DNA of 64,000 nt from Fragilaria crotonensis (taxonomy: Eukaryota > Bacillariophyta > Fragilariophyceae > Fragilariales > Fragilariaceae), in NCBI GenBank assembly GCA_022925895.1, contig JAKSYS010000131.1, positions 1 through 64,000 on the forward strand. The letters are read 5' to 3'. A program made the translations under genes and the position numbers. How positions within the stretch are numbered: the first letter of the stretch is position 1; each line of letters starts with the position of its first letter. The notes beneath the pieces are model-generated. The model was given only the letters and a program-made list of their open reading frames with translations, did no database searches and had not been told where the DNA came from. Positions 22,062 to 33,896 of the stretch are shown piece by piece.

Positions 22062-22475
22062 GCATCAAGCCAGCTAATTATTTTTACACTGTACAATTAA
22101 ATACTATTAAAGTACTATATGGTCTATGTCATACAATTGCCGTTTTTTTACCGTTTCATTTTTTTGACTATTTGACTTACGGTTGTGAGACGTTATTTAA
22201 TACATGTGTTACAACTGCCTCAATGGAATCTTGCATGATGTGATATTCAAAAAAGTTTTGTGACTTGGATCTATCATCCTCTGCTCTTGTTGTCATTTGT
22301 TTTTTGGCGCGGGTTCTCTCATCACAAAACTGAGAACAAACAAACTAAGCAACACAACGCACACACAACAACGCACACACAACAACACATCACGATCAAC
22401 ACAGCACACAACAACAATTGATCGACTGCGGGGCAACCATTGTGAAGGAGGGGCACACGAGCTACTTCACTACTA

Positions 22476-23625
22476 ATGGATCCATTTGTCCTCAGTCGCA
22501 TTACTGCTCTTGTTGAGGTGAATAAACAATGGGTCACTGAATTTCTTCCTATAGAAGTTCAGCATGTTGAAGGGCAGGTTTGTGAGGACGAAGTTCAGGT
22601 TGTTGGTGAGGACAAAGTTCAGGTTGTTGGTGAGGATGAAGTTCAGGTTGGTGACAGTGAAGTTCAGGTTGGTGACAGTGAAGTTCAAGTTGGCGACGGT
22701 GATGAGTCCATCAGGACTGTTAATCTTGCTGACTTCATTGGGACCGGAATGCGTAGCAATCGGGATGACAATTGCAAGCACCTTCGTCAATATCTGCCTC
22801 GTCGCTTTAATTCCAACAGTCCCTCATCCCGAAAGAGCATGTGATCCCATTTATTGCAGTGGCATGTGCCCAGGCAGGTTTCAAAGTGGCATCAAAGGTT
22901 GGGAGAAGGCATCGATAAACTGCGATTCTTTTGTCAGCACTCTTGAGCTCATGGCGACAAGAAGGATCTTTTGAGGAACAAGATTGATGACAACGACAAT
23001 GACAATGATAATAACGACAACAACAACAACAACATCAGCCAGTACAAGTCTTCCGGTCGTTCGTCAAAACGCATTCGCCCCTCAGCAGCAAACAAGGAGT
23101 CAATATGTCCATTTGCATTCTCACTATATTGGGAACCAAATGATGGCCTTAACGGCAACGTTGCTGGACGCTGGTACTTTTGTGCGGATGGGACAGAGTG
23201 TAAATCCATGAAGGTCACCAAAGGAACCTGCTGATGTCCGATTGTCGTATCACACTGTGCCGCAATTGGAACTTGAGTTATCTAGGCAATGCATTTCACT
23301 GAATTCAGAGCCTGCAATTGTGCAGGCTCTGATTGTGGAGCAAACTGGCATCTCTCTTTCCTCTGACCAGCTGAGGAGGTGTGCTGGCACACGAAAATCA
23401 GGTCGGTCCTGGTGGCAGTACTGCAGTGGACTTAGGTCAATCACCAGCTGAAAGACTTGTGCACTACTTGCGCAATGAGGAAGCCTTGATTACATTCTTC
23501 TTGTACGACAATACAGCCACCCGGCTTCTCACTATAATCAGGACTGGGAGGAACAGGGGATCCAGTTCTGAGCACAATCATTATTGCTCACGTGAGACTG
23601 ATGCTTCAACTCTTTCCTATGCTGA
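22476..23625 (+). pseudogene. MULE-type transposase N-terminal region (FAR1-like zinc domain), frameshifted
   Basis: Starts MDPFVLSRITALVEVNKQWV. Residues about 35-75 are imperfect repeats of VQVGDSE/VQVVGED type encoded by GAAGTTCAGGTTG units. After the first stop (22842) further coding is recognisable in shifting frames: IPFIAVACAQAGFKVASKVG, LRFFCQH, an Asp/Asn-rich tract from (GACAAT/GACAAC)n at 22984-23037, then CPFAFSLYWEPND...GRWYFCADGTEC...GTC with a following H, the pattern of FAR1/WRKY-like zinc domains in MULE transposases. QSPAERLVHYLRNEEALITF then leads to the catalytic core. A one-base loss in an A run near 23636 joins this part out of frame to the core. At least four frame breaks. 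Confidence 0.55.
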
Positions 23626-24730
23626 ATCGGTGAGAAAGCTCTTGGTCTTAGTGGGAATACAAAGCTGCTCCTTGGTGCAGCTTGGGCATCAAAACAGCAG
23701 CAGCGAATCTTTGGTATGTTTCCGGAAACACTGTGTGCCGATGTTACCATGGGAACCAATGCTGAGAAACGGCCCTTGCTTGTCATGACAGCGAAGACTT
23801 CTGAGAACCGAATTGTCCGTGTGTTCCAGGCATTTCTACCATCACAATGCCGCTGGATTTTTGATTGGTGCTTCCGTGATGCATTTGTGCAACTCCATGG
23901 AAGTACCTCTGTTGAGCGGAATCAAATTATTTTGACTGATGGCGATCTTCAGATGTATTCCCCCCTTGTGGATCTTATTGGCGACCGTGGTAGTCCGTGG
24001 CGGAACAGTAAGCATATGTGTGCAACACACACAGTGCCAAGACCTGCTAGACCTGTCATGGGGCCTAATCTTTACGTAACTCCCCCAGGGGCCTTCACAA
24101 ACTTTCACCAAGATGGTAAGCATAAAATGTTATGATGCAGGCGCACTACGTATGCCCACACTGACAGTTCACGGTTTAGGTTTTGGGACAGTCGATTCAG
24201 GGCATCTTTGCCTATCTGGTTATAATGAAGTTATACTGCTTCGTAGATTGCCTAAGGGGCACGACACAAATGCAATGCTCAATACTCTTGGTGATGATGT
24301 TTTCAAAACTCCTCATTACAATGAGGAACAGGTAAGGATTCCACAAATAATTCCTTGGAGAATTCAGCACTGTCCGACTTTGAAGTCCACTTTAGTCTCC
24401 GTTGTTGTGCATCATCACAGGAAGGAATGAAGTTATGCAAGTGGCCAAGCAGCGATGAAATCATGCAAATGAAATCACTAAAGTAAGTATTTATGACTTC
24501 TCATTCCTCATTTCAGCGTGTCAACTAACACTTTTGTCTATCATAGCTATTGCCCAGTTGTTCTGGTATTGGGACCTGGTGAACATTTACACATCGGGAA
24601 GGGTAGGTTACACGCATTTCAAAAGCTTGGGTTGGAGGCACTGGCAAAAGATGATTGCCATTCATATCTGAGGAAGGAAATTTTAAGGAAAAAGAAAGTG
24701 GTACGAGATCCTACACAGTACAAGAAATGA
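23626..24730 (+). CDS. MULE transposase core fused to JmjC dioxygenase domain (spliced, four exons)
   Basis: Exons 23626-24115, 24180-24331, 24421-24482 and 24547-24730 give one open frame of 295 residues. The introns (64, 89 and 64 nt) all have GT...AG ends and keep the frame. Residues about 1-35 (ALGLSGNTKLLLGAAWASKQ, FGMFPETLCADVTMGTN, EKRPLL) and ILTDGDLQMY are the first and second Asp regions of a MULE transposase. Directly after SKHMCATHTV the protein continues GPNLYVTPPGAFTNFHQDGF, GTVDSGHLCLSGYNEV and, after the third intron, VLGPGEHLHIGKGRLHAF: the His-x-Asp...His iron site of a JmjC 2-oxoglutarate dioxygenase. The third catalytic residue and C-terminus of the transposase are absent, so transposition activity is unlikely. 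No start codon belongs to this frame's upstream end. The last codons run into the tandem repeat. It could be a captured host gene (Pack-MULE) or a designed fusion. Confidence 0.65.
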
Positions 24731-24893
24731 CACGGTAGTACGAGATCCCACGCGGTAGTACAAGATCCCATACAGTACAAGAAATGACACGGTAGTACAA
24801 GATCCCATGCAGCAGTAGTACAAGATCCCATACAGTACAAGAAATGACACGGTAGTACGAGATCCCATGCAGCAGTAGTACGAGATCCCATAC
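24697..24893. repeat. Short tandem repeat block, left piece
   Basis: About five imperfect units built from GTAGTACGAGATCCCATAC and CAGTACAAGAAATGACACG. The same units lie at 37094-37210. The two pieces were one array until LINE2 entered it. Confidence 0.8.
24875..24893. repeat. Target site duplication of LINE2, left copy
   Basis: GTAGTACGAGATCCCATAC, 19 bp, identical to 37094-37112. Since this lies in a tandem repeat, part of the identity could be due to the repeat itself, but the position exactly at both LINE ends supports a true duplication. Confidence 0.8.
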
Positions 24894-25024
24894 AAAAAAA
24901 AACTGAACTCTAGATTAACGTACTGCCGCGGTGTTCATACCAGGAACACTCGACCCGCACGGCGAAACCTTGCCTTTCACTTCAGACAAGCCCCCGCTTC
25001 CATGCACTTTCATGCATCCTTTAC

Positions 25025-28000
25025 CTATGGTACCAGTGATATCAGAAACTGTCGAATAGATCTTGTGCCGGCTCGGATCCTCGTTGCCACTCGTTTCAAA
25101 TCCGCTTTGATAACTGGTTCATGTATAGCAATCCAGTTTTTATTAACCCAGTTTGGGCGATCATAATGCTCCGTTACCTCTTCATACATCAGGTCTTGCA
25201 CTGCGGTGCTCAACTGCGCCTTGAGGTCATACAGTTCCCTCAACTTCCTCTGTAATTCTCGTGTCTCTACCTGCGCTCTGGAGCGTTCATCAGCCCCATG
25301 TAAATCTTTATTCCGGCTTTCCCATACTACCCACCATTGTTCCCACAGCAGCCCGATCATTGCAACTTGCCACCGGTGTCCCGTTTGTTTCTTTGTCGTC
25401 TTTTTGGTATGTGCGTTCTCATCTGCTTTCTGTGCGTAGAAAGTGTCTTGCAGGTCACTCCATTCGTTGCTGAAGCGCCCTAGGAACAGTTGCTGCCACC
25501 CCAATGCGTTCTGTTGTTTGATCAAACGGTGGACATCGGACGGATATGTTCGGAAGTCCAGGATGTAGTCATCGGTATCATGTTGAAGCCATCCCGTCAA
25601 TGCGTCGCTCAGCACCCGTTTAAGGAGCGGCCTCGTGCGGAGGGAGTCGCATTTCTCAGCCACAGCCGTTACCGCCTGAGCTCGCCAAGTGGCGCGGCTT
25701 TCGTGTGGACATTTCAATATGTGGCTCCAGTCCTCCACAGCGGTGTGGCATAGAGGGCACTGATTTCTTAGTAGATCCCCTCGATGTACGTTTTTACATG
25801 TCGGGAGAATTCCATGGACCAGTTTCGTATAGTGAGTCTTCCTCTTGATTTTCTGCCTAAGGCTCGCGCCATGTGCTGTCCAATTTACGTTTTTCATCTC
25901 TGTGGTCGACCACCCGTATCTCTCCTGAATATACTTTGCGAGACCCGGCTGTGTCGCTTGGTAGCGTATGGATGTTTCGTAGTTTTTGGTCGTGCTCCCA
26001 TTTGGTGTGACCAGATGTACGCCCGCTGTCTCCGTGAGGAGTACTACTGGTCTGGACATTCCATGCTCGCATTGGTATGTTGTGGCCATCAAATCGGCAT
26101 CGACATTTAGTTGAGCCAATAATGGAAGACGATCGTATGCCTTTTTTCTATCCTGATGCCCTCGAACGTATTGGAGTGTAATGCCAGGGCAACGATGGAG
26201 TTCTGTCAGAATGCTACTCAACAAATCCCATTCGGGTCCTTTCACATCCAGATCTTTCACTCGTTTCAATTTGTTGTATAAAGTCCCGTCCGTTGCCTCG
26301 TCCAATGGTTTGACTGTGATTGTTTCTAGCAAGCTCTGGCTATCTGTTGCCAAAATTCCGCGCCATGGTTCCATTTGGGTCGTGAACTCTGACAATCGCC
26401 GAAGGAAACAAAGTATGGCTAACATGCCGTACGCTTCCGCTCGATAAGAGTCGACCTTCGCGCCTCGTGCCGGTCCCATTCCTCGTGCTACCCGATCCCC
26501 CAAGTCGGAACTAATCATCCAGCCATACGAACCTTGATTATCTGTCCAAACGGACCCATCACTCACTGCACAGACTCCATGGGACAAGACATCGCTTACT
26601 GTAAAGGGATCTTCGGAGAGATCAACCTGTTGAAGCAATTCAGCTTCCCATGGGGAGAGCTGACTCACATATGCATCAAACGTAGCTGCAGGGCGTACTC
26701 GAGTCTCTGGGAAATCCGTTGCTGCACTATTGGTCAAATTCCACAATGTTGGTGCAATGAGTTCCACCGCGCTAGGCGCTGAGTGTGATGGTAAATTTTC
26801 CCATGTTCGGTACTGTGTTGTTTCTTGGTATACCCACGGGCTGACAGTCTGGATACAGCGTGTATATTCCTCTCCTTGGATTCGAACCCACAAGATTGTA
26901 TCGGATCCGCAGAGTTCCTCGTGTTCGAAATATGCTTGGTGTTTTTGTCGTTGTAGTGGAGTTGGCAAGATCCAAGGGCCTAACGGTTCTCGCAACTTTC
27001 CATCTGCGTCGCTCCACAGCATCTTACACATTCGCCTCCATAACTGCCACTCGGGTGAGGACGGACGTTCTTGATAGATTACGTTTCCATGAGTACGGCT
27101 GCTGACCAATGATGGGAATCCCATCCACTTCGTTTTATCCAAGTAATCTCCTGTAATGACTGTGATATCGGCCAGCGTCACTGCCTTCAGGTATAAGCGA
27201 CAGTAGTTGAGTCGTCGGATCTCGGCGTTGGTGAACTGCTTTGACTCTAAGATAGCATCCATTAGGTGATAATCGTATCGTCGCTGGAGCTTTGGGATAG
27301 ATGGGGCATCCACTTGCAAATACATGTTTGTCTCTGCGAGGAATTCTCGTAGGGAGCCAATCCATTTAGACTCCAAGTGTGGTAATGCCGAGTGGACTTG
27401 CTCCAAGATTGAGTACGATACTCCGGTCTGCTGTTGGAACCACGACAACGCGACTCGGAGAAGTTTTCCTGCAGTTGACTTTAACCTCCAATGCCTTACA
27501 AACATGATAACTTGGCCGACTCCCTGCTGAACATATAAGTGCCGAAAATTTGCGCCTCCCAATTCCAAGGGTCCATATAGGATTTCCTTTTTTGTGTTCC
27601 GATTATACCCGCATCTTGCTACTATGATGGTCATCGCCTGTCGCTGGATAGTCTCGAGTTGTTTCTTTTTTAAGGAGGAGCACGCAAGTGGGTACCCAAC
27701 ACTCGGGAGGTAACATGCGTAATAATACGTCCACGCTTCCAATTTTGTCAGAGGACATGTCCACAAGAACGCAACTGCTTCGTCACTTTTTCGTTTTAGT
27801 TGGCGGAACTGTTCCATCTGATTTCCGATGGGGGCCTTGTAATGGCCAAGAGTTTTATGGGCGTCATACACTGATAGCACTTTCAAGTTATGGACTTCGT
27901 TTGTTTGACGATCCGTGACTTGAAGTTTATCTTGGAATTTTTCATGAGAGGGAACTAGTACTGGTGCTCCTTGGCCCGAGAACTTCCATTGCATCACATG

Positions 28001-28179
28001 ACTCGAGCATTTTGACAATTCGAGAGCTCCACCACTTGCGGTGAGTAGATCACTCCATTCTTGAGCATTTTTCTGAGTTTGGGTAAACAGCTGTTCCACC
28101 GTTGCAGTTGACCCATCGGACGCAAATTGGTTTGTTTGGCCATTACAATGGTCAACAAAACTAATCATTCCCAGTTGGA
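25025..28179 (-). CDS. LINE2 ORF3, C-terminal part: end of RT, RNase H, zinc motif
   Basis: Uninterrupted over more than 1040 codons downstream of the nested LINE3. It opens with QLGMISFVDHCNGQTN: RT motif C, where the second catalytic Asp is His (LINE1 has FVDD), so this copy should be RT-dead. The thumb region follows, then RNase H (AVSDGSVWTDNQGSYGW; YRAEAYGML; LATDSQSLLETI; YVRGHQDRKKAYDRLPLLAQ with LNVDAD), giving the D-E-D-D set, then CPLCHTAVEDWSHILKC (zinc motif, about 25,720) and an RNGLHGAD-like block and the GTRSIRQF terminus. The coding sequence upstream of LINE3 is at 31049-33896. Confidence 0.85.
28162..28179. repeat. Target duplication of LINE3, left copy
   Basis: TAATCATTCCCAGTTGGA is repeated at 31031-31048. 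The first T is ambiguous with the LINE3 T tail, so the duplication is 17-18 bp. It lies in the RT codons QLGMI of LINE2. Confidence 0.9.
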
Positions 28180-31030
28180 GTGGAAAAGCGAAAACATCAC
28201 AGCGTTTCTCTGGAGTAACCATTTCACTCGCGAAGAAGCTTGGACGTTCTATCGCTCATGCTATGTTCCAGCCGTTGCATATCCCTTGACATGTTCTTTT
28301 CTTTCGCAGTCGCAATTAAAACATATCCAATGTAAGGCAATGGCTATCATCACTGCAAAGTGCGGTTTTAATCGGAATACCAAAACGGAAGTGTTGTATG
28401 GACCCAAGAATTTGGGCGGAGCAGAATTTCGTCATCTCATCGTCCAGCAAGGCATCTCTCAGACCTTGTATTTCCTTCGGCATTGGCGGTTGGAGTCCAC
28501 CATTGGCAAGCTATTGAAGTCTACAATGGCTTGGACTCAATTATCAGTCGGCATGTCATATCCTATCTTGGAACGAACTCAGGATTCACTTCCTCACCTC
28601 GAAGCCAAATGGATCGGAAGTCTTCGGCAATTCCTCGGATCAATCTCCGCCTCAATATATCTTGACGACTCGTATGTTCCGCAACCGCAAAGAGAGAACG
28701 ACATATATCTTATGGACGCAATTGTCCACTCAGACCGATTCACACCGACAGAGATTCGAAAACTGAATTATTGTCGCCTGTATCTGCAGGTTGTCACACT
28801 ATCGGACATAACGAAGCCGAACGGACATGAACTCGACCCAAGCATGCTATTAGGGCGATCATCATTGATGAGCTCGCGCACACGATGGCATACCGTGCAT
28901 CAAGATCGACCGTCAAACAAGGAATGGAAGTTGTGGCAGTCGGCCAACCGTCTTTGGAGTGATGAGAAAGGACGATTACTCAGAGCCTTGGGAGCGTGGA
29001 CGCAGCCTCTTTCCAAACGAAGGTTTCAATCCTTCGGGTATATTCACAGCCGCTCCTTATTCGCCTCACCGCAGACAACACTTACAGTACATCGTCATGT
29101 CGGTCATGATAGATTTCGTCCATCATCTTCGGTAACATCACGGACATATGCCCAACTGCCAGAACAAGCGCGATCTGCAGAAGTCAGCGCGGAGGAGGGT
29201 GGCTATTGGAAACTTCATGGTACTCCATCACAGACTATTTGGAAGCCGGTCATCCCACGTCGGCTACGGCCACGTTTGAACTGTTCGTTAGCACTCTTGA
29301 ACCATGGGAGGCCGAACTCCTGAATGATGTCATCTCACGTTGACCCATTTACACTTTGCCTGGAGTTAACGCCCGGTTTTCGAGCGGTCAGCGATGGTTC
29401 CGTGAAGTTAAAGCGACACGGGTCTTTCGGGTGGGTCATTAGTACTTTGCGAGGAGAGCGAATGGCCACAGGTATGGGTCCTGCCAGAGGACGATCACCA
29501 AATCCTACAGAGCAGAAGCATGCGGCATGCTTTCCTTCCTCAGATTCTTACTTCGGATCAAGGAATTCACTTACATGCATGAACCCTGGAGAGGCGTGCT
29601 GGCCACCGATAGTCAAGGAGTCCTTGACACGTTGCAAGAGGGTGATCGAGATCCTCAAGAACAAGAAGTTCCGATTGACTTGGATCGCGGAGAAGTTATT
29701 CTGGATTGCCTTCGACCAGATTGGGACATTCTTATCGAAATTCAAACGGCATTAAAACAATTGCCTCGCGTCACTCTTCAATACGTCAAAGGCCATCAAG
29801 ATGACACGACCCCTTACCACTCCCTGGATCTCATGGGTCAGCTCAACGTGGACGCCGACACTCAGGCTGGTATATACAATCATGAATTCGGAGCATATCG
29901 AGGGAACGTGCTTATGTCCCCTCAGGCACGAGCCCATTTACATCTTCCAGACGGGACCGTCACTAGTCGGTATTCTGAAGTGTTGCTGCACGAAGCCACC
30001 ACCAAACCTTTACTTGATTATATCCAACGCAGGCAAGGATGGGACGCATCAACCCTCCACTCCATTCACTGGGATGCACATGCATTGGCCATCAAGAAGA
30101 CTACCGTTCCACATACCCATTTGGTCAAGCTTCTTCATCGTATGTTACCCACCCATGCGCAGTCGAACAAGTTCGACGGCGGTTCCCAACGTGCCCGTTA
30201 TGCGGCTCGATTAATGAAGATTTCGCTCACATTCTTCGCTGCGAGCACCCCACTCGCGAACGATGGCGCAACGAGTTTTGTCAGCCATGCGTGACCTTCA
30301 TATTCAAACCAACACGTCTCCTCGGTTGGCGACTTAATGTTAGCAGGTCTACGCCAGTGGTTTCTCTCTTCGGCAGTCGACGACCCGACGATAGCATCCG
30401 AGTCTTATCATCCGACTCTGCAATCTCTTCTACGCCACCAAAGTCACATCGGATGGGACCAGTTATTTATGGGAGATTTTTGCAGCGAGTGGTGTGTGCC
30501 AACAGCGATACCTCGCAAATCACCATTGCGCAACTGAAGACCTAAGCCGGATGGGTTTGACGTGGCAGGCTAGCATCATCCAGTTTTGTTGGCGTTGGTA
30601 CACCTTTGGAAAACACGCAACCAAGAAGTTCACGGTCATGACGAGGAACGCAGAGGCGATAAGACGAGACGTTCGATACCAATTGGATAACATCTATCGA
30701 CATCGCAGTATGTACGAGACACAAGTTCAACGGTTACTGCATCGAGATGCAAGCGACCATGATCAGCAAGCACTCAGTGTCACTAAGAATTGGTTATCGG
30801 TGAACCGACCTATTTTCCAAGAGAGTTACAGGAGGGTCAAACAGCGAGCTTTACGAGGCATGCGTTCCATTCGGGATTACTTCGGTCATGGCTGACGCAA
30901 GCACCCAGAATATTTGTGTTTGTACTGGTGGCTACTATACATCCCAGCGTAGTGCCCACCCGTGCGAGTCGTTTGCCTCCTGTCATGGGCTTTGCGGCAG
31001 CACGTTAAATAGATTTCGTATTTTTTTTTT
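28180..31030 (+). mobile_element. LINE3: 5'-truncated LINE inserted in LINE2 in opposite orientation
   Basis: 2.85 kb on the plus strand. The 5' end is cut in the RT region just after motif C; the 3' end carries the family terminus (GCGGCAGCACGTTAAATAG at about 30,995-31,013) and about 10-11 T. The 17-18 bp duplication on both sides proves insertion into LINE2. Same family as LINE1, LINE2 and LINE4 but divergent in sequence. It is more damaged than the element it sits in. Confidence 0.9.
28181..30895 (+). pseudogene. LINE3 RT end, RNase H and zinc region, frameshifted
   Basis: Starts WKSENITAFLWSNHFTREEA (RT thumb), continues AMAIITAKCGFNRNTKTEVL, and stays open to about 29,020. After that the reading moves between frames near 29,020-29,300, 29,330, 29,500, 30,160, 30,300 and 30,500. 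Recognisable parts: RNase H (RAVSDGSVKLKRHGSFGW; GVLATDSQGVLDTL; YVKGHQDDTTPYHSLDLMG with NVDAD), zinc motif CPLCGSINEDFAHILRC, IGWDQLFMGDFCSEW, and the terminus RALRGMRSIRDYFGHG at 30,895. It has about six frame breaks in 2.7 kb. Confidence 0.8.
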
Positions 31031-31048
31031 TAATCATTCCCAGTTGGA
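31031..31048. repeat. Target duplication of LINE3, right copy
   Basis: Identical to 28162-28179. Confidence 0.9.
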
Positions 31049-33896
31049 CCTCGGTCGGATTCTCGGAGGATCCCACGTACGATGCCGGAGCGGCAACTTG
31101 GTCGTACCCATCGAGTAACGCGCTTGATAGCATGCACCATATGGCCGGGGAGTTTGCACTCCCTTGGCCTGTGCCGTAGATCGGGAAAGAGTCCTCGTGT
31201 CGGTAGCCTGTTGGTGCCAGGCCCAATTCGGTGCGAATGCGATATTCTGCATTTGCAAGTGTTGAAGCGTTGGTCTGTGTGACCTCCAGCGGGACTCCGT
31301 ACTTCCGACTGGCAAGCATCCCAACATTTGGTATGATTCGATCGTAGCATGCCGTAGCGTCGTAATTCGTTAGAATAACTGGCTTCCTGGTTGCCCTCGA
31401 GATTTCGCACTGTAACTCTTCTATAAATACTGGGTCCGGAGCGCTTCGGGCCGCCCGTGATCCATATTGTCCATCATTAAGGGAGTTGCTATCTTCGGCT
31501 TTGTGCATCGCTTCTCTCCACTTTACTCCTAATGCGAGGTTGAAGTCCGCTTCATAGATATGAATCACTCTGGTGCGGTGAAGGCGAACATTATCGGAAT
31601 CTTTGAACAAAATTGTATTCGCAATTGTTTGCCATCGACGATACGAGTATCCTCTCTGCAGCGCATAATTAAGCATGTGTAGATGTAACGCAAACAATTC
31701 TTTCTGTTTGAGATCAAGTTCGTCACGTTGTTGCTTGAATTCCTCCGTGAGCTCATCATCGAATGCGTCCGTCGTGTAACTGTGCCGTGCGATCAGGGCC
31801 TTGAAATGGCCGAGATGAAGCCCGGATGGGGATGTTGTCGTAGACTCTGTCCAAACTCGGAGCTTGCCTCTAAATTCCTCCTCCGTAATGGTCGGCTTCG
31901 AGGGATTTTTGTAGATGTCCTGTACTTTTTCCAGATGACTCAACAGACGTCGCACATTACTTTCTAATGCTGTACTATCGTACGCTCCATCTAATATTTG
32001 CTGTCCATGAGCGGTTGCTCCGTCGAATCCTAATTCGGTGGCTAATGGCGGTATTGTAAACGGTGTGCCAAAGGCTTGACCAAAATGAGTGCGATTTCTT
32101 TGCTGCAGCTGGTGTAGTACTTCGGTAGGTACGTCGATTTGGACCCAGTCTGTACATGCTTTAGGGTCGTCGCCCTCGAGCCTTGGAATTTCCACCCTCG
32201 TGACCCCTTGTCGGACCTGTTTTCTCCTTACATTTGCCAGTTTCCTGAACATGTTGTTGATATCCTCCGCTTTCTTGATTCGTCGCAATTTCATTGCTGT
32301 TTTATGATCCGCCGATTCTATAGAATTCTCAAGATGTGCGATCTTCCGTTGGAATTCTTGGTCTCTGCGTTCCGTACTTGTCGCTATGAGGTCTTTAATT
32401 TCCTTGTCAATGACTCTCATTTCACGCGAACATGTCTGAATGGTATCGAGGAGGTTGAACAATGTGTCCAACTTCGCAATGTCACCACGGAGGACTTCTT
32501 GATGATTCAATCCGGTTTTCAGTGCTGTGAGTTGTTTTGCAAGAATGATCTTTTTTCTGCGTGCCTGTGCTAATTCGACTGACCATGCGGGTTCGAAGAA
32601 TTTTGGAAGATCTTTTTCTGCGTTCAAACTTGCGTCTAAAACATCGCGATCGATGCGTTCTGCATACATATGGCGATTTCCAGGAATTAGGAGGCGGGTC
32701 GAGCGTTCAAACGCATTACTCTTAGTAAGCAATTCGTGCTTCCTTCGTATGTATGCGGTTACTTGCTTATGGTTGCGCGTCGATAATTCCCGTTTTGTAC
32801 GATGGACGAGCGTCTGAGTCTCGGACCCAAACAGCAATTCTGTGTTGAAGTCCATAAAGTATCCCCGATGATCTGTTGCGATCTCCATGTTAAACGCATC
32901 ATATCCGGCATGAATAATTGCGTTGCATACAGAGGGGCTCGCGAGTGCATAATCTAAACGTTTCGATCCTCTTGCATACGTTGCTGGTGGGGCAGATGAA
33001 TGGCGGATTGCCATGACATCCATAAGCTGGTGGTCGCCTGCCAATTTAATCATACCATCGGGATCTGTGCCAAGGGGTTCATTGAAGTCGCCAATAAGTA
33101 AGATTTCATAACCCCGGGATTGGTAATCTGTCAACCATTTTGATAAATCGCGGCGGAACGCAACTCTTGGGTTCGTTACTTCGTCTTCCGAGTTTAACAG
33201 CAGACTGACGTGTTGTGCTGCCACTGTGATCTTACCGACTACACCGCCTTTGACAATGGGTTGATACGCTGAGATGATTGCAAGTGTTCTCCCGGCCTGT
33301 CCTTGGTATACTTGGCTTGACCACCGACCCCACTTGTCTCGGTCTTGCTTGCATAAACGGCCAGTGAGCGAGCCCACGGTCATGACCATCGTGCCTCCTG
33401 GTTTAAACTGAGTTTGGAATGGAATTGGTGACGTACCCATAACAAGACGGCTTCGTTCCCAGTGTTGATGTGCTGTGTCGAACATGATTTTTCGTACGGA
33501 GGCTTGTGTCGTGTCCACATTGTGTTCTTGACCGCAGAAGACATCCGCTTGTATCTCTTTGAGTGAACGACAGACCGAGTCAAATTTGCCCCCTTTTGCA
33601 TCGAGTTGGAGACCATTGAGGTTTATTGCATATACTCGCGTGATGGCTGCGGTTTTTTGTTGACGTTCATCGCCCCAAGGGTTATTGTCCCGACTGTTAG
33701 CCATGCTCAGTTTCGTTGCTCGTTCCACATACTGTTCTACTTCTGGTCCGCTGTGGCGTAACATGAGGTTCCGCCATTGATCTTGAGCTCTCTGTAAAGC
33801 TGTTTGGGTTTCTGGGTTGATACCTGGTGATGGTGGTGGAGTCGTTCGCCGACTTCCTCCATCTATGCTATCGCGAAGCCTATGCCACCTGTTCAT
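31049..33896 (-). CDS. LINE2 ORF3, N-terminal part: endonuclease and RT motifs A-B
   Basis: Start ATG 33896-33894 (MNRWHRLRDS) overlaps the ORF2 stop by 4 nt (ATGA), suggesting stop-restart translation. Residues about 85-320 are an AP-endonuclease-like domain: YAINLNGLQ, DVFCGQEHN (catalytic Glu), ISAYQP, EILLIGDFNEPLGTDPDG (GDFN), RLDYALAS and ATDHRG (terminal His). After a helical linker with SPSGLHLGHFKAL comes RT: NTILFKDSDNVRLHRTRVI, LTNYDATACYDRIIPNVGM (motif A Asp) and FPIYGTGQGSANSPAIW (motif B). The frame is open up to the LINE3 insertion, which separates it from motif C. About 950 residues, all clean. Confidence 0.9.

Noticed and set aside
25206-27918. Plus-strand open frames across LINE2 (for example 25490-25753, 27688-27918).
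   Set aside because: Shadows of the long intact minus-strand LINE frame, with no domain of their own.
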